Positions 25,052-32,754 of a stretch of 64,000 nt of DNA are shown here, one piece after another. The notes under the pieces are model-generated. The model saw only the letters and a list, made by a program, of their open reading frames with translations. It was not told the origin of the DNA and made no database searches. Numbering within the stretch: position 1 is the first letter of the stretch; the number at the start of each line of letters is the position of its first letter. This DNA comes from Granulicella sp. 5B5 (lineage in GTDB: Bacteria; Acidobacteriota; Terriglobia; Terriglobales; Acidobacteriaceae). The translations under genes and the position numbers were made by a program. The stretch lies in contig NZ_CP046444.1 in the NCBI RefSeq assembly GCF_014083945.1, positions 2,418,001 to 2,482,000 of the forward strand, written 5' to 3'.

Positions 25052-26326
25052 CTAGCGGCCGATGATCTCCTGCTTTTCCGTGGGGATGCGGCGGATCTCT
25101 TCGGCGGTGAGGTTGGTGTGCGCGGTGACCATCTGCGTGGGCAGGCGGCGGAGCCAGTTGTTGAGGGAGAAGTCCTGGAAGGTGTCGGCCTTGAAGAGCT
25201 CGAGGAAGATGAGGTCTTCGGTGCCGGTGTTTTCGATGTAGTGGCCGGCGACGGCGGGGACGTAGCCGACGTCGTTGGCGTTGAAGTCCATGGTGCGGGC
25301 GCGGCCGGGCGGCATGAAGACGGTCATGCGGCCTTTGCCGGCGAGGTAGAACTGCCACTCACTGGCGTTGGGGTGCCAGTGGAGCTCGCGGATGGCGCCA
25401 GGCTTGAGGATGACGAGGCCGGCGGCGATGCTCTTGGAGACGGGGAAGTTATGCGAGTCGACGACGCGGACCTCGCCACCGCTATCGGCGCGGGTTGGCT
25501 CCATCGAACGCATCTTGAAGGTGTACTGCTGTTTGGAGGCGACGCTGGAGCCACCGACTTCAGCGCGGTCCGCGGCGAGCGTGTCGGGGAGGTCCGAGGG
25601 GAAGATGTAGAGCTCGCGCTTGGGGAGTTTTGCGATGGCGGCGGCGTCGAGGTTGGAGTTTTTCGTGATGACTTCGTCGGGGGTGTGGGCGAGCCACTCG
25701 GAGACGAGGAAGGTACCGTCCTCGGAGAAGCCGCCTTCGTCGAAGACGAGGAGGAACTCGCAGCCGTCGGGGCCGAGGCCCTGGATGGAGTGCGGGTAGC
25801 CGGCGGGGAAGAACCAGAGATCGCCCTGGGAGACGTCGTCGATGAAGATGGTGCCGTCAGGGTTGAGGACGGTGACGCGAGCGTTGCCGTAGAGCATGTA
25901 GGCCCACTCGTCGGCGGTGTGCCAGTGGAGTTCGCGGAAGCTGCCGGCGGTGAGACGCATGTTGACGCCCGCGATGTCCTTGGAGGGTGGGAGCTCGCGC
26001 TGGGTGACCTGATGCGTCCAGCCTCCTTCTTCGACGCGCTTGCGGGCGAGGTCGAAGGAGTACCAGATGGGGCCGATGTCGCCGAAGTCGGTCTCGGGCG
26101 GGGTGTTGGAGTTGGGATTTTCGGCGAGGAGTGCGGCGTTTTCCTGACCGGGGTTGCTGCTGGAGTGGTCGGCTTCACCGGCGTGGATCTGCGAGCGCTG
26201 CTGCGCGTGGGCGACGGCGGCTCCGCCGATGGCGGCGGCAAGGGTAAGGGAGGTGCGGCCGAGGAAGCGGCGGCGTGAGGGGTCTGTGGGGGCTTCGGTT
26301 TGATCTTGCTCGAGGATGCTGCTCAT
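25052..26326 (-). CDS. Tat-exported bicupin, oxalate decarboxylase-like
   Basis: The 424-residue protein starts at ATG 26326, preceded by AAGGAGA. It has a Tat signal (SRRRFLGRTSLTLAAAIGG, about 19-37) and two cupin domains. Each has the manganese-site motif: RELHWHTADEWAYML (domain 1) and RELHWHPNASEWQFYL (domain 2). The family converts oxalate to formate and CO2. The active-site lid after domain 1 reads SEDGT where B. subtilis OxdC has SENST; the key Glu is kept, which favours decarboxylase over oxidase. Export to the periplasm suggests action on environmental oxalate. A formate-dehydrogenase-like pair lies 14 kb away at 40612. A LysR gene lies 251 bp upstream on the same strand and may regulate it. 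Confidence 0.88.
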   Translation of the reverse strand: MSSILEQDQTEAPTDPSRRRFLGRTSLTLAAAIGGAAVAHAQQRSQIHAGEADHSSSNPGQENAALLAENPNSNTPPETDFGDIGPIWYSFDLARKRVEEGGWTHQVTQRELPPSKDIAGVNMRLTAGSFRELHWHTADEWAYMLYGNARVTVLNPDGTIFIDDVSQGDLWFFPAGYPHSIQGLGPDGCEFLLVFDEGGFSEDGTFLVSEWLAHTPDEVITKNSNLDAAAIAKLPKRELYIFPSDLPDTLAADRAEVGGSSVASKQQYTFKMRSMEPTRADSGGEVRVVDSHNFPVSKSIAAGLVILKPGAIRELHWHPNASEWQFYLAGKGRMTVFMPPGRARTMDFNANDVGYVPAVAGHYIENTGTEDLIFLELFKADTFQDFSLNNWLRRLPTQMVTAHTNLTAEEIRRIPTEKQEIIGR

Positions 26327-26457
26327 GGGAATCTCCTTGTGGGCTCTGAGTTCGCCCCGCATGATTGATTCGATGCCTCGTGCAGTGATTCGTCCAATCG
26401 TATCTTACGGATTCAGTAAGTTGTTTTCATTATCAGTGGTGGTGAGGCTTAAGACGC

Positions 26458-26552
26458 AGGTCTCTCCGCTGCGGCGCGGTGCGCCTCCGGTCGAGATGAC
26501 ACATCTGTGGGGGTTCGAGAAGCAGATTCCTTCGCTGCGCTACGGAATGACA
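26458..26552. repeat. Two dispersed-repeat-like units in the bicupin-LysR gap
   Basis: The 251-bp gap 26327-26577 contains two units of a type common between genes in acidobacterial genomes: 26458-26501 (with GGTCTCTCCGCTGCGGCG and TCGAGATGACA) and 26520-26552 (with GATTCCTTCGCTGCGCTACG and GGAATGACA). Both end in an ATGACA word. No gene is encoded. Confidence 0.55.
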
Positions 26553-26577
26553 GGTGGTGGGATAGAGGTGGGTAAGG

Positions 26578-27462
26578 CTAGAGGCGGGAGCAGCTTGTGG
26601 CGATGGCGAGGAAGGCGCGGAGCATGGGTGTGTCGCGGTCTTTGCGGGTGGCGATGGCGATTTCGGAGACCGCCAGTTTGGGAGAGATGGGTTTGATGGC
26701 AATGTCTTGGCGCTGGGAGAGCACGATGGAGCGCGGGAGGATGGCGACGCCCACACCGGCGGCGACGAGTGCGGTGGCGGTATACATCTCGCCGGTCTCC
26801 TGGACGATGTTGGGTGAGAAACCTGCGTCGGTGCAGAGGCGGATGATGGCGTCGAAGAAGCCGGGAGCCCAGTGACGGCCGTAGGCGACGAAGAGCTCGC
26901 TGCGGAGGTCGGCGAGTTTGATGCGGTCACGGCGAGCGAGTGGGTGCGATGCGGGGAGCACGATGACGAAGGGTTCGCGGTGGATGACCTGCAGGCGGAG
27001 GGAGTCGTCCTGCAACGGGAGGCGGAGGAAGCCGACGTCGATGGCGTTATCGCGGAAGCTCTGCAGCTGGAGCGAGGTGCGCATGTTGCGGATGTCGAGT
27101 GAGACCTCGGGCAGCTTGCGGCGTGCGAGGGTGACGATGTGGGGAACGATCTCCAGCGCCGCGGAGGAGACGAAGGCGATGCGGAGCTGGCCGACTTCGC
27201 CGCGGGAGGCTTTTTGTACGCGCTGGATGGCACGTTCGGCGCGGGCGAGTGTGGCGCGGGCCTCTTCGATGAAGATCTCGCCTTCGGGCGTGAGGCGCAC
27301 GACGCGGCGTGTGCGGTAGAGCAGCTTTACGCCAAGCTCTTCTTCGAGGTTCTGGATCTGGGCGCTGAGCGCGGGCTGCGAGAGGTGCAGGTGCTCGGCG
27401 GCGCGGATGAAGCTAAGGCGTTCGGCGACGGCGAGGAAGGATTTGAGGTGCTTGAGTTCCAT
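26578..27462 (-). CDS. LysR-family transcriptional regulator
   Basis: The 294-residue protein begins MELKHLKSFLAVAERLSFI and carries the LysR winged helix-turn-helix at about 1-60 (AAEHLHLSQPALSAQIQNLE, LLYRTRRVVRLTPEG), a linker helix and a periplasmic-binding-like effector domain (about 90-290, with GQLRIAFVSSAALEIVP). AGGAG lies just before the ATG. It is on the same strand as, and upstream of, the bicupin gene, with a repeat-filled gap between them, so regulation of that gene is possible. A LysR divergent from its target would be more typical, which weakens the link. The ligand is unknown. Confidence 0.93.
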   Translation of the reverse strand: MELKHLKSFLAVAERLSFIRAAEHLHLSQPALSAQIQNLEEELGVKLLYRTRRVVRLTPEGEIFIEEARATLARAERAIQRVQKASRGEVGQLRIAFVSSAALEIVPHIVTLARRKLPEVSLDIRNMRTSLQLQSFRDNAIDVGFLRLPLQDDSLRLQVIHREPFVIVLPASHPLARRDRIKLADLRSELFVAYGRHWAPGFFDAIIRLCTDAGFSPNIVQETGEMYTATALVAAGVGVAILPRSIVLSQRQDIAIKPISPKLAVSEIAIATRKDRDTPMLRAFLAIATSCSRL

Positions 27463-27488
27463 GCCGCTCCTGCCCTCGCTTGCTTTCT

Positions 27489-28574
27489 TTAGCTCCAGTC
27501 GTCGCGGATGGCAGCCTGGTCGGCGATGACCTGCTCGAAGTTATCGGATTTTTTGACGAGGATATCGCCGAGGCCGACGGCCTGACGGAGCAGGATGGCC
27601 TGTAGCCGCACGAGTTCGAGCATCGCTAAGAAGGTGCAGATGAGCGCGCGCTCGGACTTGGTGTTGGCCAACATGCGGCGCAGGCTGATGGGGCGGTCTT
27701 CCATGAGCAGGCGCTGTTTGACGAACTGAATCATCTGCGCCACCGTCACTGAATCTTCGTCGATGGAGTGGATGGGGCGGTTGCGCAGGCGCTCGAGGAT
27801 GTCCTGGAAGACACGGACGAGGTCGACGGTGTCGGCGTCGATCTCGCGCTCGTCGTCGGCGGAGACGATGCCCTGGTCCTTGAGGAAGCTCTTGAGGCCG
27901 GGTTGCGTCCAGGAGGCGTCTTCGACGAGCTGCTTTTGCTGGAGCATCTGGGCGGCGGCCTTGAAGCGCTCGTGCTCGAGGAGGCGCTCGACGAGTTCGC
28001 GGCGCGGGTCTTCGGCATCGGCGCCAGTGACGTCGGAGGGGTCGCGCGGGAGCAGAGTCTTGGACTTGATGTGGATGAGCAGCGAGGCGGTGTAGATGAA
28101 CTCGCCGGCGGCGTCGACGTCGGTCTGCTTGAGGTGGTGCGTGTACTCGAGAAACTGCTCGGTGATGCGGGCGATGGGGATGTCGTAGATGTCGATGTTC
28201 TGCTTGCGGATGAGGTCGAGCAGAAGGTCCATGGGGCCGTCGTAGACCTTGCCGACGGTGATGGAAAAGGGCGACTGGCTGGCCTCGTCCTTGGTCTTGT
28301 CGCGGTCTTTGCGCTCGCGGACGGATTTGGGATCGGGCGCGGGCGGTGTGGGCGGGTGTTCGAGCACGAAGGGCTTGCGCGAGGCAGCGGGCGCGGCGTT
28401 CTCTTCAGCGTCCGTGGCTGCGGGTTCCGAGGTTGAAATGGCGTCAACTGCATCGGCAGGGCTGGGAGCGCCGGGGTCCTTCGACTGCGCCTCGTGAGAA
28501 GACGGTGAGGCTTCGCTCAGGAGGACAGTCTCTTCTTGAGAAGACGTTTTGTCGAGGTTGGTTTCTTCGGGCAT
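27489..28574 (-). CDS. scpA: Segregation and condensation protein A with long N-terminal extension
   Basis: ScpA is the kleisin of the SMC-ScpAB complex that organises and segregates the chromosome. The 361-residue protein starts at ATG 28574, 2 nt after the trpS stop, so translation is probably coupled. The ScpA core begins about residue 105 (SPFSITVGKVYDGPMDLLLDLI, split here as SPFSITVG and YDGPMDLLL) and includes IYDIPIARITEQFLEY and the C-terminal winged helix (FLAMLELVRLQAILLRQ). ScpA is usually about 250 residues; the first 100 here are acidic, Pro/Ala/Ser-rich and probably disordered. Part of that extension is encoded by repeat-like DNA. The open frame continues upstream inside trpS, but that part is a shadow. 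Confidence 0.92.
   Translation of the reverse strand: MPEETNLDKTSSQEETVLLSEASPSSHEAQSKDPGAPSPADAVDAISTSEPAATDAEENAAPAASRKPFVLEHPPTPPAPDPKSVRERKDRDKTKDEASQSPFSITVGKVYDGPMDLLLDLIRKQNIDIYDIPIARITEQFLEYTHHLKQTDVDAAGEFIYTASLLIHIKSKTLLPRDPSDVTGADAEDPRRELVERLLEHERFKAAAQMLQQKQLVEDASWTQPGLKSFLKDQGIVSADDEREIDADTVDLVRVFQDILERLRNRPIHSIDEDSVTVAQMIQFVKQRLLMEDRPISLRRMLANTKSERALICTFLAMLELVRLQAILLRQAVGLGDILVKKSDNFEQVIADQAAIRDDWS
28473..28530. repeat. Dispersed-repeat-like tract inside scpA
   Basis: The plus-strand words GGGGTCCTTCGACTGCGCC and GAGGCTTCGCTCAGGA resemble a widespread acidobacterial intergenic repeat. Here they are read in frame on the minus strand as LLSEASPSSHEAQSKDPG in the N-terminal extension of ScpA. 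Confidence 0.45.
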
Positions 28575-28576
28575 GG

Positions 28577-29758
28577 TTAGCTGAGCCCCATTGCGGTCTG
28601 GACTTCGTCGAGCGTCTGGCTGGCGCGCTTGATGGCGCGGTCCTTGCCGTTGGCGAGGACATCTTTGACGACAGAGGGCCGCCGTTCGAGATCGTTGCGG
28701 CGCTCCTGCATGGGGGCGATTTTTTCTACGATGGCGTCGGCGACCCAGCTCTTGCATTCGATGCAGCCGATGCTGGCGCTGCGGCAGCCGGCGGCTGCTT
28801 CCTGCTGAACAGCTTCGGTAGAGAAGACTTTGTGGAGATCGAAGACGGGGCAGATGTCGGGGTTGCCGGGGTCGTCGCGGCGGATGCGCGCGGGGTCGGT
28901 GACCATGACCTTGAGCTTGGCGCGGATCTCGGCTTCGGAGTCGGCGAGCATGATGGTGTTGCCGTAGCTCTTGGACATCTTGCGGCCATCGAGGCCGGGG
29001 AGCTTGGGCGAAGGTGTGAGAAGCACCTGTGGCTCGGGGAGGATTTCGAGGCGGCCAAAGGGTGAAAGCTTTTTGGTCTGCGAGGCGGCCTCGAACATCT
29101 GCGCGTGCGAGAAGTTGGTGCGCGTGGAGGTTTTCGGTTCGCCGGCGAGCTTGCGCGCCTTCTCGAGGATGGCGGGCATCTCCCATGACGCGGCGTCGGG
29201 CGAGGTGTAGAAGTCGCCGGGATAGAGACTGTTGAAGCGGCGGGCGACCTCGCGGGTGAGCTCGACGTGCGCGACCTGGTCGGCGCCGACGGGGACGAAG
29301 TCGGGCTTGTAGAGCAGGATGTCGGCGGCCTGAAGAAGTGGATAGCCGAGGAAGCCGTAGGTGGCGAGGTCCTTTTCGCGGAGCTGCTCCTGCTGGTCCT
29401 TGTAGGTGGGCACGCGCTCCAGCCAGCCGAGTGGCGTGAACATGCTGAAGAGGAGATGGAGCTGCGCGTGGTGCATGACCTCGGACTGCTTGAAGATGAC
29501 GCAGCGGCCGGGATCGAGGCCGGCGGCGAGGAAGTCGAGCGCGACATCCTGCAGGTTCTGCTGCAGGAGCGAGGGGTCGGCGTAGTCGGTGGTGAGCGCG
29601 TGGAGGTCGGCGATGAAGAAGTAGCAGTCGTAGTCCTGCTGGAGGTTCACCCAGTTATGGAGCGCGCCCATATAGTTGCCGAGATGCAGGCGGCCGGTGG
29701 GCCGCATGCCGGAGAGGACGCGAGGACGAGGTACGGAACGTGGGTGGGTCGGGCTCAT
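28577..29758 (-). CDS. trpS: Tryptophanyl-tRNA synthetase
   Basis: This class I enzyme charges tRNA-Trp. The 393-residue protein has the HIGH-type motif GRLHLGNYMG (about 23-32), the tryptophan-pocket region SEVMHHAQLHLLFSM, VPVGADQVAHVELTREVARRF (shown as two parts: VPVGADQ and HVELTREVARRF), and the KMSKS loop (RKMSKSYGN). It is about 50 residues longer than the common bacterial form, partly from an insert (about 190-255) between the GADQ region and KMSKS. It forms an operon with scpA. Confidence 0.97.
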   Translation of the reverse strand: MSPTHPRSVPRPRVLSGMRPTGRLHLGNYMGALHNWVNLQQDYDCYFFIADLHALTTDYADPSLLQQNLQDVALDFLAAGLDPGRCVIFKQSEVMHHAQLHLLFSMFTPLGWLERVPTYKDQQEQLREKDLATYGFLGYPLLQAADILLYKPDFVPVGADQVAHVELTREVARRFNSLYPGDFYTSPDAASWEMPAILEKARKLAGEPKTSTRTNFSHAQMFEAASQTKKLSPFGRLEILPEPQVLLTPSPKLPGLDGRKMSKSYGNTIMLADSEAEIRAKLKVMVTDPARIRRDDPGNPDICPVFDLHKVFSTEAVQQEAAAGCRSASIGCIECKSWVADAIVEKIAPMQERRNDLERRPSVVKDVLANGKDRAIKRASQTLDEVQTAMGLS

Positions 29759-29829
29759 TGTGTCAGTTGTTAAGGATACATGGAGGGGGACAGGTACGAG
29801 AGCCGAGATACGAGGGGGGACGATGGAGT

Positions 29830-30531
29830 CTAAAGCGTGAAGAGGAGGTGGTTGAAGATGTTGAAGAACGGCGCGAAGAAGAGCATGACGATGCCGAAGC
29901 CGACGAAGAAGAAGAGGAACATGAAGAGCAGGCCGAAGCGCTCGTAGGATTTGGCCATCTCGTAGGGGAGATAGTTCATGAGGATCTTGCCGCCGTCGAA
30001 GTAGGGGAAGGGGACGAGGTTGAAGACGAAGAGCAGAAGGTTGACGAGGATGCAGAAGTAAAGAAAGAGGATGAGCGGGAAGATGCCGGGCAGGCCGTCG
30101 GTGCCTACGGTGAGGTCGTGACGGGCGAGGAGTGCGGCGGTTGCGATGGAGTTTGTCAGCGCGGGGTTGGCGTGGCGGATGATGATGAGGACGACAAGCG
30201 CCACGGTGGCGAGGAGAAACTGGGCGGCGGGGCCGGCGAGCAGGGCGATGTTTTCATCGCGGCGCGGGTTGCGGAAGTTGCGGGAGGTCATGGGGACGGG
30301 CTTAGACCAGCCGATGATAAAAGGGGGCTCAAGGTAGGCGTAGATGAGCGGGAAGATGATGGTGCCGAGAAGGTCATAGTGCTGCGCGGGGTTCATGGAG
30401 ATGCGGCCCATCATGCGCGCGGTGGGGTCGCCGAGGCGGTTGGCCATCCAGGCCTGGGCGCAGTCGTGCAGCGAGAGGGAGAGCACCATGACGGCGAGCT
30501 CGAAGATGACCAGAGCGTAGCTAATCGGCAT
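29830..30531 (-). CDS. Site-2-protease-like (M50) membrane protein lacking the HExxH motif
   Basis: The 233-residue protein has about five membrane segments and the layout of acidobacterial M50 proteins (LGDPTARMMGRISMNPAQH, then GWSKPVPMTSRNFRNPRRD). In active members the first helix carries HExxH. Here it reads SLHDCAQAW: the catalytic Glu is Asp and the second zinc-binding His is Gln. The third zinc-ligand motif is present as VPFPYFDGGKIL. It is therefore probably a non-proteolytic homologue, or an enzyme with an altered site. It lies 71 bp upstream of trpS on the same strand. An intact M50 protein is encoded at 45192. Confidence 0.85.
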   Translation of the reverse strand: MPISYALVIFELAVMVLSLSLHDCAQAWMANRLGDPTARMMGRISMNPAQHYDLLGTIIFPLIYAYLEPPFIIGWSKPVPMTSRNFRNPRRDENIALLAGPAAQFLLATVALVVLIIIRHANPALTNSIATAALLARHDLTVGTDGLPGIFPLILFLYFCILVNLLLFVFNLVPFPYFDGGKILMNYLPYEMAKSYERFGLLFMFLFFFVGFGIVMLFFAPFFNIFNHLLFTL

Positions 30532-30599
30532 AGAGATAGAGTACCGGAGGCGGATGGAGTGGATGGCGCGGGGCCGGCGAGCAGGAGGCTCCCGACAGC

Positions 30600-30773
30600 T
30601 CAGTCGCGTTGCTTATTCAACAGGTCGGCGAGGGTCTCTTTGTGCTTGGGGTGCGCGGCGGCTTTCTCTTTGGTTGTAGGCAAAGGCCGCGAGGGAGGCG
30701 GTGTGCCTACTCGCTCGCGGGCGTTGGCCTTGACGGCCTTGGTCGCGGAGAACGTCTTTTTGGTCTTCGCCAT
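30600..30773 (-). CDS. Small basic protein of unknown function
   Basis: This 57-residue frame starts MAKTKKTFSATKAVKANARE and ends LADLLNKQRD. It is rich in Lys, Arg and Pro, with no membrane segment. I believe similar short MAK...ATKAVKANARERVG proteins occur in related acidobacteria, so it is listed as real. No good ribosome site precedes the ATG; the frame extends upstream, but that part is not protein-like. Function unknown. Confidence 0.55.
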   Translation of the reverse strand: MAKTKKTFSATKAVKANARERVGTPPPSRPLPTTKEKAAAHPKHKETLADLLNKQRD

Positions 30774-30886
30774 AAGAAGAGGTGTCCCTGGTACAGCGTA
30801 CATCGGCGGCGGGAGGAGCGCAGCAGAGATGAGATTTGCAGTGGCAGAGGAGTATTCTTGTTGGGTCTGGAAGGGGTTTTGCCGAG

Positions 30887-31234
30887 ATGGATGAGCGGGA
30901 GTTTTTTGAAGAACGCACGGAGCAGAAGGTCCACATGCTGACGTGCCCGCACTGCGGGCAGGAGGGTGAGTACCAGGTGAGCTGGCTGGTGCGGCGCAAG
31001 CGGGCACAGGTGCCTCGCGGGGCCGATGAGCGCGACCGCGCCCGGTTCGCCAAGGCGCAGAGCTACATGGTGCGCCGCGACGATGTGCTGGGTTGCAAGA
31101 ACATCCGGTGCCGCAAGCGGTTTGAAGTGACGTCGCTGCAGAGTGTGGCGGAGCTGCAGGACACCGTCGTGAAGCACGGCGCCGACCGCGCGGAACGATT
31201 GCGGGCGGCTTTTGGGCGGCGGCCGCTGGGTTAA
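30887..31234 (+). CDS. Small zinc-ribbon-like protein
   Basis: The 115-residue protein starts at ATG 30887 (MDEREFFEERTEQKVHM). It has a CPHCGQ pair (about residue 20) and a later CKNIRC pair (about 71-76), together a likely four-cysteine zinc site, separated by a basic segment (VRRKRAQVPRGADERDRARF). It may bind nucleic acid or act as an adaptor; no named family was recognised. The frame is open 17 codons upstream, but that part is not protein-like. Confidence 0.7.
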   Translation: MDEREFFEERTEQKVHMLTCPHCGQEGEYQVSWLVRRKRAQVPRGADERDRARFAKAQSYMVRRDDVLGCKNIRCRKRFEVTSLQSVAELQDTVVKHGADRAERLRAAFGRRPLG

Positions 31235-31352
31235 TGGGCGGGTATCGGCCAATGGGGGTACGGATGGCCGGGCTGTGTTTTAATAGGAGCATCGCTGCAG
31301 TGCGCGTAAAAAAAGGCGTAGCCCTAAAGTTTTGAAGCAGGAGAGAACGAGC

Positions 31353-31637
31353 ATGGCGAACACATTGATTCCCGCCGAAGAGCGCAATCTGAGCCCCGCT
31401 GAGGTGGAGCATCTGGATGCGCGCCGCCGCCGCGGCCAGGCCTACCTGGTGATCGGATTTCAGACATTCATCGTGGGTACGATTGTGACTTTGTGGGCGG
31501 GCCAGGATGCGACGTACTCGCCCGGTTGGGCGCACCCGATGCTGTACTGGGACATTCTGCTGTTCACGGTCTCGCTGACCTGCTTCCTGCGCGGTCTGCG
31601 GCTGCGCCGCGGGCTGAACGAGTTCTTCAGCTACTAA
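31353..31637 (+). CDS. Small membrane protein with two transmembrane helices
   Basis: The 94-residue protein starts MANTLIPAEERNLSPAEVEH with AGGAG upstream; a basic RRRRGQ stretch precedes the first helix (about 33-52, AYLVIGFQTFIVGTIVTLW) and a second helix follows (about 66-82, LYWDILLFTVSLTCFLRG). It ends LNEFFSY and is followed by a strong hairpin terminator. No family was recognised. Confidence 0.75.
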   Translation: MANTLIPAEERNLSPAEVEHLDARRRRGQAYLVIGFQTFIVGTIVTLWAGQDATYSPGWAHPMLYWDILLFTVSLTCFLRGLRLRRGLNEFFSY

Positions 31638-31651
31638 GTAGCGTGATCTTC

Positions 31652-31688
31652 GCACAAGCGGCGAGCTTCGGCTCGCCGCTTGTGCTTT
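31652..31688 (+). terminator. Strong rho-independent-type hairpin
   Basis: A perfect 15-bp stem (GCACAAGCGGCGAGC, 31652-31666, with its complement at 31671-31685) closes a TTCG tetraloop, followed by TTT. It ends the small membrane protein gene, 14 nt after its stop. Confidence 0.9.
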
Positions 31689-31753
31689 AGAGCCGCAGGT
31701 AGGGAGCGCGATGCGGAGCGAGCCGTGGCTGCTCCCGTAGGATAGAGAGAAAG

Positions 31754-32731
31754 ATGCCCTTCGCTATGTCAAAATCTACACGCGTGCTGCTGGCGTTCGG
31801 CAGCGTGTATCTGTTCTGGGGCTCGACGTATATTGCGATCCACGTGGCAGGCGAGCAGCTGCCGGTGCCGGTGGTTTCGGCGACGCGTTCGCTGATCTCG
31901 GCGGGGTTGATTGCGGTGATCTCGCTGGCGCGCGGCAAGAGCCTGTGGGTGCCGAAGGATGAGATCTGGAAGCTGATCCTGGTGGGCATCCTGTTCATGA
32001 GCTTCAACAACATGGGGCTGACGTGGGGCGAGAAGATGGTGCCGACCGGGTTCGCGTCGCTGCTGATCTCGACCGTGGCGATCATGATTGCGGTGCTGGA
32101 GATGCTGACAGGCGGCGAGGCGCTGAACAAGCGCGGCTGGGCGGGAACGCTGCTGGGGACGATGGGAATTGGTGTGCTGGTGTGGCCGTCGCTGCATGCG
32201 CAGCTGACGCACAGCGCGGGTGCTGCAAGCGGCAGCCGCGTGGGGTTTGGCACACTGGTGACTCTGGGAGCGGCGTTTGCGTTTGCCGTGGGCAGCGTGT
32301 TGAGCCGGAGGTTCCACTTCAAGGCGGACACGTTCGTCGCGACAGGCTGGCAGATCGGCGCGGGCGGTGTGTTCAATGCGCTGCTCGCGCTGGCAACGGG
32401 CGGCTATCGTCGCGCCGTATGGACGCCGCATGGTGTGGAGTCGATCGTGTACCTCTCGATTTTTGGATCGCTGTGTGGGCTGGTGGCGTTTACCTACCTG
32501 CTGCAGAACGTGGCGGTGACGAAGGTGGCGACCTATGCGTTTGTGAACCCGGTGATCGCGGTCATGCTGGGTGTGGTGATTCTGCATGAGCGACTGGCGC
32601 CGGCGGAGCTGGGCGGGATGGCCGTGATTGTGTGTGCAGTAGCGATGGTGATCTACAGCCGCGTAGATAGAAGCAAGAGTGAGGAACTGGCCGCGGAGAT
32701 TGTCGGCAACGCAGGTGAGGCTGTGGAGTAG
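31754..32731 (+). CDS. EamA/DMT-family transporter
   Basis: The 325-residue inner-membrane protein has about ten helices in two EamA halves: the first from VLLAFGSVYLFWGSTYIAI and the second from FGTLVTLGAAFAFAVGSVL, ending with NPVIAVMLGVVILHE near the last helix. Members export amino acids or other metabolites; the substrate cannot be told. It has a purine-rich ribosome site (GAGAGAAAG) and its own promoter after the terminator at 31652. The next gene follows after 23 nt. Confidence 0.93.
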   Translation: MPFAMSKSTRVLLAFGSVYLFWGSTYIAIHVAGEQLPVPVVSATRSLISAGLIAVISLARGKSLWVPKDEIWKLILVGILFMSFNNMGLTWGEKMVPTGFASLLISTVAIMIAVLEMLTGGEALNKRGWAGTLLGTMGIGVLVWPSLHAQLTHSAGAASGSRVGFGTLVTLGAAFAFAVGSVLSRRFHFKADTFVATGWQIGAGGVFNALLALATGGYRRAVWTPHGVESIVYLSIFGSLCGLVAFTYLLQNVAVTKVATYAFVNPVIAVMLGVVILHERLAPAELGGMAVIVCAVAMVIYSRVDRSKSEELAAEIVGNAGEAVE

Positions 32732-32754
32732 GTGCTGTTTGATAGGCTTCGGAG

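Noticed and set aside
28575-29186. Upstream extension of the scpA frame
   Set aside because: It lies inside trpS in another frame, is Arg/Ala/His-rich, and the ATG at 28574 directly follows the trpS stop.
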